Source: Epilithonimonas hispanica (GTDB taxonomy: Bacteria; Bacteroidota; Bacteroidia; Flavobacteriales; Weeksellaceae). From it: a stretch of DNA of 49,011 nt. A program made the position numbers and the translations under genes. Every line of letters starts with the position of its first letter. Position 1 is the stretch's first letter. The stretch is from the NCBI RefSeq assembly GCF_003385395.1, contig NZ_QNUG01000028.1, positions 1 through 49,011 of the forward strand, in the 5' to 3' direction. This document shows, in pieces, positions 17,010 through 24,993 of the stretch. The notes below the pieces were generated by a model. That model was not told the DNA's origin, ran no database searches, and saw nothing but the letters and a program-made list of their open reading frames with translations.

Positions 17010-18225
17010 AAACCTTCTCTTCATCACTTGGGACGGTCCACAAACTTCCTATATGGAAGGTCTTTTTATGCCTATTTTTCAGGAAGTTGCCAAGAATAAT
17101 GATGTGAAATTTCACGTGTTACAATTCACTTGGGCAGATGAGAATAAAATTAGTCATACCAGAAATGTGGCGGAAAAAATGGGAATCAGTTATTCTGCTT
17201 TACCAATCATTAGAAAACCCAATGTGTCTGTGGGAAGTTTGTTGACGGTTTTTACCTCAGCCAACAAAATCAAAAAATACATCAAGGAAAATAATATCAA
17301 CATCGTGATGCCAAGAAGTACTTTCCCGGCAATGATGGTCAATCAAATTCTAGGAGCTAGCAGAGTCTCCTTTAGGGGATTTAGGGGTAAACTAATCTTC
17401 GATGCAGACGGACTTCCCATAGAAGAACGTATGGATTTTGCAGGTCTCAAAAAAGAATCATTTCAATACAAATTGATGAAATCTGCGGAAACCAAAATAC
17501 TCAAAAATGCAGATGCTGTTATCACAAGATCTCAAAAAGCTATAGATGTCCACATCAATAATATTGGAGAAAAGAACAGAGAAAAATTTTCTGTAGTATA
17601 TAATGGGCGAGATAAAAATCATTTTAAATTAAATCAAGACTCCAGAGTTCTGGCTCGTAAAGAATTGGGATTAGGTGACGAGTTTTTATTCGTTTATGCA
17701 GGTTCTTTGGGTCCACAATATTGTCTGCCAGAGATGTTAGCTATTTTTAATCATCACAAGATGGCTAATAATTCCAAATTTCTTATTCTGACGGGTAATA
17801 CAGAATTTGCTGAAAACAATATCCCAGAAGAATTGCGGTCAAAAATCATTTTGAAATCGGTAAAATCAGATGAGGTTCCTTTTTATCTCAATGCAGCCGA
17901 TGTGGCGTTTGCGTTGCGACAACCAACTTTCAGTATGCAAGGCGTGGCACCCATTAAGTTGGGAGAATATCTCTTGTGTGGACTACCTGTTATCGCCAGC
18001 AAAGGGATTGGAGATACAGATGATGTTCTTGAAAATTTCCAAGAATGCTATCTTTATGATCATTCTTACAGATTAGAGGAGCAGAAAGATAAAATAGCTG
18101 ACTTTTTAGAAAAAGTTATATTTGCGGATAAAAAAAATATAGCTTCAAAGTCTCAAGTGTATTTCTCTTTGGAAGCCGCAGCCGAATCATACATCAATGT
18201 GATAAGAAAAATAACCATCAACTAA
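17002..18225 (+). CDS. Glycosyltransferase, GT4-like
   Basis: A 407-residue GT-B protein. It opens with NLLFITWDGPQTSYMEGLF, has KLIFDADGLPIEERMDF in the acceptor half, and ends with a donor half containing LFVYAGSLGPQYCLPEML, FLILTGNTEFAE and PIKLGEYLLCGLPVIAS. The terminal E is in the KLGEYL form rather than EGFG. Residues 121-130 (RVSFRGFRGK) are encoded by DNA resembling the dispersed CTCCTTTAGGGG element, and look like an insert just before the conserved KLIFDADG. The next gene follows after 2 bp. Confidence 0.85.
   Translation: MPKNLLFITWDGPQTSYMEGLFMPIFQEVAKNNDVKFHVLQFTWADENKISHTRNVAEKMGISYSALPIIRKPNVSVGSLLTVFTSANKIKKYIKENNINIVMPRSTFPAMMVNQILGASRVSFRGFRGKLIFDADGLPIEERMDFAGLKKESFQYKLMKSAETKILKNADAVITRSQKAIDVHINNIGEKNREKFSVVYNGRDKNHFKLNQDSRVLARKELGLGDEFLFVYAGSLGPQYCLPEMLAIFNHHKMANNSKFLILTGNTEFAENNIPEELRSKIILKSVKSDEVPFYLNAADVAFALRQPTFSMQGVAPIKLGEYLLCGLPVIASKGIGDTDDVLENFQECYLYDHSYRLEEQKDKIADFLEKVIFADKKNIASKSQVYFSLEAAAESYINVIRKITIN
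17367..17391 (+). repeat. Core-like copy of the TTTAGGG element, translated
   Basis: CTCCTTTAGGGGATTTAGGGG followed by TAAA resembles the loop core of the hairpins at 20906, 22558, 43836 and 43890. It is read in frame as S-F-R-G-F-R-G-K within a GT4-like gene. No complementary arms flank it. Confidence 0.5.
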
Positions 18226-18227
18226 CA

Positions 18228-19328
18228 ATGAAGATCCTTTACCTTACCAAATATACCAGAATGGCGGGTAGCAGCAGAATGCGGAGCTATCAGTATTTCC
18301 CATATTTGGAAAAAAAAGGAGCGGAAATTACGGTAAAACCTTTTTTTGATGAGGCTTATCTCAAGGATTTTTATGCTGGGAATAAGAACATCAACACAGT
18401 TCTAAAGTCCTATTTACGTCGTTTCTTTGTTTTATTTACGATTTTCAACTACGATAAAATCGTTATTGAAAAAGAGATTTTTCCTTTTCTTCCAGCATTT
18501 GCAGAATGGATTCTAAAGATTTTAGGAATAAAATACGTTGTAGATTATGATGATGCGATTTTTCATAATTATGATAAAAGTTCCAATCCCATTATTAAAA
18601 AATTTCTAGGTAGTAAAATTGCTAAAGTAATGCGCTACAGCGGAACCGTGGTAGCAGGTAACAGATATCTTGCAGATTATGCCCAAAAAGCTGGTGCAAA
18701 AAACATAGAAATAATCCCTACAGTCATCGATATCAAAAGATATTCATCAAAAAATAATAGTCTAGAGCTTCCACCCTTTAGGGCTGGGGAAACAAATGCA
18801 TCACGAGATCATACAAAATTCATAGTCGGATGGATTGGTACCAAAACAACATTCGAAAAACATCTGTTGCCTTGCAAAGACTGGATCAAAGAATTGCAGA
18901 AACAAGATCCTGATATCAACTTTCATATTGTTGGAATCACAGAGGATGTGGATTTAGGAAATAATGTAAATTATATCCAATGGACAGAAGATACTGAAGT
19001 CTCAGAAATTCTTAAAATGGATGTGGGGATAATGCCGCTTCAGGATTCTGAATGGGAAAAAGGAAAATGTGCCTATAAGCTGATTCAGTATGCAGCTTGT
19101 GGTATTCCTGGAGTAGCATCGGATGTGGGGATGAATAGAGATGTCTGCATGGATAACGAAACAGGTTTCATTGCAAAGAGTAAGGAAGACTGGATAGAAA
19201 AAATACGGTTTTTGAAAAACAATGACTTAACAAGAAGGCAATTGGGAAAAAGTGCTAGGAAACTGGTTGAAGAACAATACTGCATTCAGGTGACGGCAAA
19301 GCGTTGGATTAAAATATTGAAGGAATGA
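18228..19328 (+). CDS. Glycosyltransferase, GT4-like
   Basis: A 366-residue GT-B protein. MKILYLTKYTRMAGSSRMRSY, YVVDYDDAIFHNYD, EIIPTVIDIKRYS, VGWIGTKTTFEKHL, INFHIVGITED and GIMPLQDSEWEKGKCAYKLI are the landmarks of this branch. KCAYKLIQYAACGIP replaces the usual EGFG motif. A Pro/Arg-rich segment L181-PPFRAGE-188 is encoded by a core copy of the dispersed TTTAGGG element and sits in the linker before VGWIGTKTT. It overlaps the next start by 4 bp (ATGA). Confidence 0.88.
   Translation: MKILYLTKYTRMAGSSRMRSYQYFPYLEKKGAEITVKPFFDEAYLKDFYAGNKNINTVLKSYLRRFFVLFTIFNYDKIVIEKEIFPFLPAFAEWILKILGIKYVVDYDDAIFHNYDKSSNPIIKKFLGSKIAKVMRYSGTVVAGNRYLADYAQKAGAKNIEIIPTVIDIKRYSSKNNSLELPPFRAGETNASRDHTKFIVGWIGTKTTFEKHLLPCKDWIKELQKQDPDINFHIVGITEDVDLGNNVNYIQWTEDTEVSEILKMDVGIMPLQDSEWEKGKCAYKLIQYAACGIPGVASDVGMNRDVCMDNETGFIAKSKEDWIEKIRFLKNNDLTRRQLGKSARKLVEEQYCIQVTAKRWIKILKE
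18768..18792 (+). repeat. Core copy of the TTTAGGG element, translated
   Basis: CCCTTTAGGGCTGGGGAAA is identical over 19 bases to the reverse-complemented core at 43854-43875. It is read in frame as L-P-P-F-R-A-G-E. The flanks are not complementary, unlike the intergenic copies. Confidence 0.65.
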
Positions 19329-20536
19329 TTTTAGATATTATTTACATTCCGATTTTTATTTTGTTGGCAATCCAATTTCCAAAACTACTTTTGGAAGACA
19401 AGGAACAAGCTTATTTGCCTATTCTTAATAGATTGGCACTATTTCACTTTGTATTGGGAATCGCTTATTTTTTCACTACAAACAATGGAGGTGGAGATGC
19501 GTGGGGCTATTGGATGGCGGGAAATAAAATGGACTATTTTCAGTTTGTTCGAGATTTACGAGGTGGAGAAGGAACCGAGTTTATGCGGGCTTTCAATTAT
19601 ATTCCAGCTCATGTGATGGGCATGTCATTCTTGTCCAATACCATGTTTTACAGCCTCTTGGGCTTTATGGGAATCACTTACTTTTTTCTGATTGCAGCAC
19701 GAAGCATTCCGTATAACAAAATTATTTTTGGCTACGTTCTCTTTCCATTAATCTTCTTTCTCCCAAATCTTCATTTTTGGAGTGCAGGAGTAGGCAAGGA
19801 TACCATTTTGTTTTTGTGCATAGGCATGTTTACCTATGGTTTGATGAAACCTTTTAAGAGAATACCGTTAATTGTTATCGCAATGCTGTTGTCAATGGCA
19901 ATCCGCCCACATATCACTTTGTTCTTGACGGTTGGTTTTGGTTTGGCCTACATCATGGGTGGGAAAGTCTCGGTGGGGCAAAGAATCCTTTTCTCTGCGG
20001 TAATGATCGGGATAGGACTAACCATTTTACCTAGTGTAATGGAGTTTGCCAAAATAGAAGAGGCTTCTGTTGAAGGCTTCGACAAATTTGCAACAAATAA
20101 AGCAGAGGTGCTTAGTAGAGGTAGTACAGGTTCTGCAATTGATATTTCTTCTTATCCATTTCCTCTCAAAGTACTAACTTTCTGGTTTAGACCATTTTTC
20201 TTTGACGTTAGAAATCTCAATGGTTTGATAGCGTCTTTAGAAAACCTAGCAATAGTCATTGTTTTTGTAAAGGCGATGAGGTCTAGCCCTATCTCGGCTT
20301 TCAAAGCAGCACCATTTGTAATCAAAGGGCTGGTTGTTTTTTTAATAATTGGGACTCTTGCATTTTCTCAATCTCTTGGTAATGTTGGGATTATGATCCG
20401 TATGAGAAACATGTTTCTGCCAGGACTCATTATTTTTATGTTGTGGGTATTTTCTTACCAACAACAAACATTCAGACAACCGAAAAAACTTTCCAAAACC
20501 CGTGCTACGAAACTTCTTCGAAAAGCAAAACCTTAA
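19325..20536 (+). CDS. Polytopic membrane protein, candidate Wzy-like polymerase
   Basis: A 403-residue protein with about 9-11 hydrophobic segments. Landmarks are a periplasm-sized first loop with GGGDAWGYWMAG, then FFLPNLHFWSAGVGKDTILF, MAIRPHITLFL, FWFRPFFFDVRNLNG and GIMIRMRNMFLPGL. A multi-spanning protein at the end of a Wzx/Wzc locus with no other polymerase candidate suggests Wzy, but I see no diagnostic family motif. It is clearly paralogous to the protein at 20996-22057 (LPNLHFW, VGK, IRPH, FRP-FFD are shared). The C-terminus is basic. The role is inferred from context. Confidence 0.7.
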   Translation: MILDIIYIPIFILLAIQFPKLLLEDKEQAYLPILNRLALFHFVLGIAYFFTTNNGGGDAWGYWMAGNKMDYFQFVRDLRGGEGTEFMRAFNYIPAHVMGMSFLSNTMFYSLLGFMGITYFFLIAARSIPYNKIIFGYVLFPLIFFLPNLHFWSAGVGKDTILFLCIGMFTYGLMKPFKRIPLIVIAMLLSMAIRPHITLFLTVGFGLAYIMGGKVSVGQRILFSAVMIGIGLTILPSVMEFAKIEEASVEGFDKFATNKAEVLSRGSTGSAIDISSYPFPLKVLTFWFRPFFFDVRNLNGLIASLENLAIVIVFVKAMRSSPISAFKAAPFVIKGLVVFLIIGTLAFSQSLGNVGIMIRMRNMFLPGLIIFMLWVFSYQQQTFRQPKKLSKTRATKLLRKAKP

Positions 20537-20632
20537 AAACCAAGTAACACAGACTTTAACATCGCCACCCTACAACCCTCCGACTCATTTTATAATCCTG
20601 ATAAGGCGCTCAAGAAATCTTGTCCTGCTGAA

Positions 20633-20722
20633 GCATTCGAAGCATTTCATCTTAAAAACGAAATCCTCTCCAACTCTCTCTCTGACGAACCCGCCACTGT
20701 CATGCTGTGGCATTCGAAGCAT
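20633..20722 (+). repeat. Two copies of GCATTCGAAGCAT
   Basis: Identical 13-mers at 20633-20645 and 20710-20722, 77 bp apart. They are related to the widespread GTCATGCTG...GAAGCATCT type of intergenic repeat. The rest of 20537-20905 shows no supported gene. Confidence 0.5.
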
Positions 20723-20905
20723 CTAATTTATAAACCTTATTTGTTAATTTTTAACACTATTTTTGTCATTCCTAAAAAAAATATCGCAGTAGACGTATTC
20801 AATCTCAACAACTGGTTGCATTTAATTTCGATTTCAAATGAACAATCAAAGCTGGGTTGGATACAGATTTTATAATTAAAGGCAGTGATTTTGTTTAATT
20901 TTGGA

Positions 20906-20947
20906 GGGATTTTTCCTCCCTTTAGGGTTGGGCTGAAGAAAAATCCC
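20906..20947 (+). repeat. Hairpin element with TTTAGGG loop (copy A)
   Basis: Perfect 10-bp arms GGGATTTTTC / GAAAAATCCC enclose a 22-nt loop with core CTCCCTTTAGGGTTGGG. It belongs to the same family as the copies at 22558, 43836 and 43890, which have other arms. Confidence 0.75.
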
Positions 20948-20995
20948 ATAAGATTTTGATTTGGAATAAAATTTAAACAGATACAAATTCAAAAT

Positions 20996-22057
20996 ATGAA
21001 AAGCAGAAAGTGGCTATTCCCGGTTTTTTTATTGCTTTACCATTCCGCTTTTGCCTTCATAGCTTGGCAATATAATCTCGCAAATCCAAGTGATGCGTAT
21101 AGATATTGGCATTTTGAAGGGAATTGGCTCGACTTCTTCAGTATAGGAACTGATGTCATCAAATTCATCAATTATCCCTTTGTAAAAGTACTAAACCTAC
21201 CTTTTTGGATGGGATTTTTGATGTACAGTCTCATTGGATACTATGCAATTTTAGAATTATACAGATTTGCTCAGAGCTATGTTAATCCGCAACATAATAT
21301 TTTCAAATACGCATTGATGGGCGTTTTTTTGTTACCTAATCTCCATTTTTGGACAGCCATTGTAGGAAAAGAGCCGCTTGTTTTCCTTGCTATTGTTTGG
21401 ATTATCATCAAGCAAACAGAAAAGCAATATATCAATTTCAAATACATTGTAGGTTGGCTATTACTCATTCTCATTCGGCCGCATGTCGCATTATTTTTAT
21501 TACTGGCTATAGGAATCACACTATTGATAAAAGACAGCCAATTAACACGCAAAAAAATAGGAATTGCTATTGGCTTAGCGGCTTGTTCGTTGGGGTTGTA
21601 TCTCATGACCATGCACTTGCTCAATCGCAATCCTTTTGATTTAGCCTATATCTTAGAACGGAATAATGCTTCTTTAGTCGCCTTCAAAAGAGCAAATTCT
21701 TATGTGCCGATGATAGATTATAATTGGATAGAGAGAATATTTGTCCTCAATTTTCGACCATTGTTTTTTGATGCTAACTCTTTCTTTTCATTGGTTTTGA
21801 GTGTGGAAAACGTCTTAACCTTGCTCTTGATGTTTTTAGCAATAATGAGTTACATAGTGAGATTCAAGACAATCAAGCTCGATACTTTTGCAAGGATATC
21901 ATTGTTGTTTTTCGTGGTTTCATCATTGTTTTTTATCCAACGCTATTCTTGTCTAGGGATCTTTGTTCGCACAAAAATGATGTATACACCCTTTGTTTTG
22001 ATTTTAGCAATCAAAATATTGAATGGATTATACCGCGAAAAAGGGCATGGAAAATGA
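20996..22057 (+). CDS. Polytopic membrane protein, paralogue of the preceding candidate polymerase
   Basis: A 353-residue protein with about 9-10 hydrophobic segments. It shares with the 19325-20536 product NPSDAYRYW (versus GGDAWGYW), LLPNLHFWTAIVGKEPLVFL, LIRPHVALFLL, LNFRPLFFDAN and a late FVRTKMMYTPFVL (versus MIRMRNMFLPGL). The order and spacing of these motifs agree, so the two are duplicates or distant paralogues. It is separated from the first by a 459-bp gap with repeats, so it may be transcribed separately. It may be a second polymerase or a modifying membrane transferase. No terminator is obvious after it. Confidence 0.65.
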   Translation: MKSRKWLFPVFLLLYHSAFAFIAWQYNLANPSDAYRYWHFEGNWLDFFSIGTDVIKFINYPFVKVLNLPFWMGFLMYSLIGYYAILELYRFAQSYVNPQHNIFKYALMGVFLLPNLHFWTAIVGKEPLVFLAIVWIIIKQTEKQYINFKYIVGWLLLILIRPHVALFLLLAIGITLLIKDSQLTRKKIGIAIGLAACSLGLYLMTMHLLNRNPFDLAYILERNNASLVAFKRANSYVPMIDYNWIERIFVLNFRPLFFDANSFFSLVLSVENVLTLLLMFLAIMSYIVRFKTIKLDTFARISLLFFVVSSLFFIQRYSCLGIFVRTKMMYTPFVLILAIKILNGLYREKGHGK

Positions 22058-22370
22058 GTTAAGAAGTTGTGCATGATAATTTCATTAAAATTTAAACAGG
22101 CTCTCAGTGTAATTACCAAATAAAAAAGCGATGTTGAGATTGGTTGTCAATTTATATCAGTCAGAAAATTAAGATATTTAGCTTATAAACCGTAATGAAA
22201 ATCAATGTTGTAACCCTAGTTCGGGTTGAGGGATTTTTGCAAATAATTATATATCAATTACAATGGTCTTATCAATAACGTCGGGCTGCGGTCTGATTTA
22301 TTAGATTTAGAGAATCAATTTAGTTAGAGTCTATTACCGCTTTATCTTATGAATTGATTTTTTTGCTATA

Positions 22371-22440
22371 TGCTCCAGAGGAGCCATATCTGTGTAGTAG
22401 AAATTTTTTATCACACTATGAAACTCCGAAGGAGTTCAAT
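22371..22440 (+). repeat. CTCC-nn-AGGAG palindromic repeats
   Basis: GCTCCAGAGGAGC and AACTCCGAAGGAGTT are two short palindromes in an otherwise empty stretch. They resemble the CTCTGTAGGAGC hairpin at 44876-44928 and belong to a dispersed intergenic family. Confidence 0.55.
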
Positions 22441-22557
22441 CCATTTCCAGTAAATTTAAAACAGAAATGATATAACATTCTCTATAAGATTAAATAGGCT
22501 AGAACGGATATTATTGCTTTTATAAATTATCCCTCTTAAAGGTTGAAAAATTCTTTT

Positions 22558-22612
22558 AAAATTAATCAAAATTACTCTCTTTAGGGTAAGGGAAATAATT
22601 TTGATTAATTTT
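22558..22612 (+). repeat. Hairpin element with TTTAGGG loop (copy B)
   Basis: Perfect 17-bp arms (AAAATTAATCAAAATTA at 22558-22574 and its complement at 22596-22612) enclose a 21-nt loop containing CTCTCTTTAGGGTAAGGG. The arms differ from copies A and D and partly resemble those of copy C. The whole 22058-22770 stretch has no supported gene. Confidence 0.8.
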
Positions 22613-22770
22613 TTAAACATCCACAGATTTGCCGCAAAATAGGGACGCCTGTACGATCATGTTAACTTCCCTTTGTTATTCTCCGTACCATCCCCGTACA
22701 TAGTTCGTTGTTTCCCGTATAAACCGCCAGTTCCAAAACGAACATTTTGTGCTCTTTTGAAACAAAAGGG

Positions 22771-22784
22771 TGTAACATGTTACA
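22771..22784. promoter_or_regulatory. Perfect 14-bp palindrome, likely operator
   Basis: TGTAACATGTTACA lies 5 bp upstream of the -33 TTG of the promoter for the 22898 gene. The position suits an activator or repressor dimer; the regulator is unknown. Confidence 0.6.
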
Positions 22785-22789
22785 AGATG

Positions 22790-22821
22790 TTGGTAACGTG
22801 GTGGTTAGGGTTATATATTTG
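22790..22821 (+). promoter_or_regulatory. Bacteroidota-type promoter
   Basis: TTG at 22790-22792 and TATATTTG at 22814-22821 match TTG / TAnnTTTG with a 21-bp spacer. Transcription should start near 22828, leaving a leader of about 70 nt before the ATG at 22898. Confidence 0.7.
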
Positions 22822-22897
22822 TCCTGTCAGAACACTAGATGTGTGATGGGTGCAAGAGAGTCTTGCCAATTTTTTAATAATTTAAAATTTAGAAATT

Positions 22898-23644
22898 ATG
22901 CCTAGACAAAAAGGTTTATTTAAGATTGAAGGCAGTATCGATGGAGTTACATTCTATCGCAATGCCGATGGTCATTTTGTAAGAATGGCCGGTGGGGTTA
23001 GCAAATCTCGTATTATGAATGATCCAGCGTTCGCAAGAACCAGAGAGAACATTACCGAATTTGGAAACAATGCCAAAGCAGCAAAAGTCCTTAGAGATGC
23101 TTTGGGGCCATTGGTTAAAAATGCGAAAGACTCAAGGACATCCAACCGCTTGATGCAGCTATTCAACAAAGTCAAAAATTTGGATGTGGTGTCGCTAAGG
23201 GGCCAAAGAAAAATTAGTATTGGACTCGAAGATCCTCTGAGTCAAAATGTCTTTCAGAAATTCGATTTCAATAAAAAAGCTCAATTAAGCAATGTTTTGA
23301 AGCGTACTTATGAGTTGGATGCCTTAGCAGGAACACTTGATATTCCTGGCTTTATACCAGCGGTAGATCTTTTGAAGCCAGAAGGTGCTACCCATGCACA
23401 GATAACTTATGCGGCGCTGGGTTTGGATTTTGATACCGCAGATTCTAGCTTGGTACAAGCTACTCCGCTCAATTTTGCTTTGGATAATGTTGTACAGGAT
23501 ATCGCTTTATCGCTCACGCCTCCTGTTGGATTACCATCCGTTTTTCAGGTATTGCTCATCGAGTTTTTTCAGGAAGTCAATACGCTGCAGTATCCTTTGA
23601 ATAATGGGGCGTTCAATGTGCTCTTTATTCTAAATTTGAGTTGA
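22898..23644 (+). CDS. Conserved Bacteroidota hypothetical protein (MPRQKG type)
   Basis: This 248-residue protein belongs to a family I recognise by its N-terminus (MPRQKGLFKIEGSIDGVTFY, then GHFVRMAGGVSKSRI and PAFARTRENITEFGNNAKA). The family is frequent in Bacteroidota but has no assigned function that I know. There is no signal peptide. The C-terminal half is rich in beta-prone hydrophobic residues (SVFQVLLIEFFQEVN). The gene is a single transcription unit: a well-formed promoter with an adjacent palindrome, a 70-nt leader and a strong terminator. It sits in a repeat-rich gap after the polysaccharide locus and shows no link to it. Confidence 0.8.
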   Translation: MPRQKGLFKIEGSIDGVTFYRNADGHFVRMAGGVSKSRIMNDPAFARTRENITEFGNNAKAAKVLRDALGPLVKNAKDSRTSNRLMQLFNKVKNLDVVSLRGQRKISIGLEDPLSQNVFQKFDFNKKAQLSNVLKRTYELDALAGTLDIPGFIPAVDLLKPEGATHAQITYAALGLDFDTADSSLVQATPLNFALDNVVQDIALSLTPPVGLPSVFQVLLIEFFQEVNTLQYPLNNGAFNVLFILNLS

Positions 23645-23661
23645 TGAGCTCAGTCAATCCA

Positions 23662-23698
23662 AATCCCTTAGCATCCAATAGCTAAGGGATTTTTTTTA
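23662..23698 (+). terminator. Intrinsic terminator of the MPRQKG gene
   Basis: An 11-bp perfect stem (AATCCCTTAGC / GCTAAGGGATT) with an 8-nt loop is followed by eight T. Confidence 0.9.
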
Positions 23699-23972
23699 TA
23701 AAATAGCCTGCAAGCAACCAGTACAATCTGGAATTCCCAATCCACCCAAAAATGAGTCGCCGCAAACAGCCGGGTCCCCAACAAAAAGGACGCAGATTGT
23801 AACGTGAAGCATTTTTAACATAAAATTTTAGCAGCACTGTTGTTGGATTAAAAAATTCTTATTAAATTTGGTTTGGAAGAAAAAAAGATCATTGAATTTT
23901 CGGTTATTGCGGAATGTCTACATCAGTAAACGCCAGTTTCCTGTTGAAGGGCAAGCATTGTTGAAAACATTA

Positions 23973-24452
23973 TAACGTCACTACCACAGCTATTTTTACA
24001 GACACTCATACCATTTTTAATACCTATTTATAACGTCACTTTCACAGCTATTTACAGACACTCATACCATTTAATACCTATTTATAACGTCACTACCACA
24101 GCTATTTACAGACACTCATACCATTTTTAATACCTATTTATAACGTCACTTTCACAGCTATTTACAGACACTCATACCATTTAATACCTATTTATAACGT
24201 CACTACCACAGCTATTTACAGACACTCATACCATTTTTAATACCTATTTATAACGTCACTATCACAGCTATTTACAGACACTCATACCATTTAATACCTA
24301 TTTATAACGTCACTACCACAGCTATTTACAGACACTCATACCATTTTTAATACCTATTTATAACGTCACTATCACAGCTATTTACAGACACTTATACCAT
24401 TTTAATACCTATTTATAACGTCACTACCAGAGCTATTTTTTACAGACCCTAA
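23973..24452 (+). repeat. Tandem array of 54-58 bp units (8 complete plus a partial)
   Basis: Units begin with TAACGTCACT at 23973, 24031, 24085, 24141, 24195, 24251, 24305, 24361 and 24416. Spacing is 58, then alternates 54 and 56, ending 55. Units alternate between ACCACAGC with a T5 run in CATTTTTAATACC and (T/A)TCACAGC with CATTTAATACC, giving a dimer of 110 bp. The whole unit is conserved, so there are no CRISPR-like spacers. No reading frame stays open through it. The flanks 23699-23972 and 24453-24648 show no supported gene. Confidence 0.95.
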
Positions 24453-24648
24453 GATTTTCAATAGAGAAATGATAAAAACTGCAATCGAAAATTGTCTTCC
24501 TTGTCAAATTAAATTGAGTCATGGTATTATTAGAAATGTATTAATGATCGGCATTTCCGATTGCTATTAATGGAGCTGTGTAAAAAGTGAACCCTAAACA
24601 ACATCCGCTGGATGATGGGCATATCTCAGCTATAATATTAAAAAGAAA

Positions 24649-24849
24649 ATGAGAATTTGTATTTACCCAAAAGACGTAGCAACATTGCTGGGGTATTCAG
24701 AAGGTCATTCGCGTAGAGTATTGCGAAAGATCAAAAAAGAACTTCAAAAAGAGAAGAAGGACAAGCTGAGTATTTCAGAATTTTGTACCTATATGAAGCT
24801 TTCAGAGCTAGAAGTCTGCAAATCGCTGAACCTTCTTCCTCGTAAGTAA
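24649..24849 (+). CDS. Small basic protein, possible helix-turn-helix type
   Basis: A 66-residue protein (MRICIYPKDVATLLGYSEGH..., then RRVLRKIKKELQKEKKDKL, SISEFCTYMKLSELEV). The layout YPKDVATLLGYSEGHSRRVL looks like a small DNA-binding helix pair. I recall similar short proteins in Chryseobacterium-type genomes, without assigned function. It is followed by a strong terminator, which supports a real, separately transcribed gene. It lies directly after the tandem array; a link between the two is a possibility only. Confidence 0.6.
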   Translation: MRICIYPKDVATLLGYSEGHSRRVLRKIKKELQKEKKDKLSISEFCTYMKLSELEVCKSLNLLPRK

Positions 24850-24856
24850 ACTATCA

Positions 24857-24892
24857 CAGCCGTCCTCACAAAAAAGGGCGGCTTTTTAATTG
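24857..24892 (+). terminator. Intrinsic terminator
   Basis: AGCCGTCC pairs with GGGCGGCT (one G-U pair) around a CACAAAAAA-type loop, followed by TTTTT. Confidence 0.8.
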
Positions 24893-24967
24893 ACCATCTC
24901 TTTCCACCAATTTTAAAAGTAACAAAACCCTCCAACTTGCACCCCGAAACCCAACTCCATCTTTTCA

Positions 24968-24975
24968 TATCTTTG
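24968..24975 (+). promoter_or_regulatory. -7 element before the GT4 gene
   Basis: TATCTTTG fits TAnnTTTG and lies 18 bp before the ATG at 24994. The nearest TTG upstream is 28 bp away, too far for a usual -33. Confidence 0.4.
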
Positions 24976-24993
24976 CAAAAAAACGACATCCAG

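Noticed and set aside
20502-20949. Short frames of 70-74 codons between the two membrane-protein genes
   Set aside because: They run through dispersed repeats and the copy A hairpin and do not look like proteins.
23973-24452. CRISPR array
   Set aside because: The entire 54-58 bp unit is conserved with no variable spacers, and no cas gene is in the window.
24469-24570. A 33-codon frame beginning MIKTAIENCLPCQ
   Set aside because: Too short, with no homology I recognise, no leader or terminator, and located in decayed repeat-flanking DNA.
24572-24590. Possible insertion-sequence end (GGAGCTGTGTAAAAAGTGA)
   Set aside because: It resembles IS256-type termini, but there is no matching inverted end, target duplication or transposase fragment nearby.
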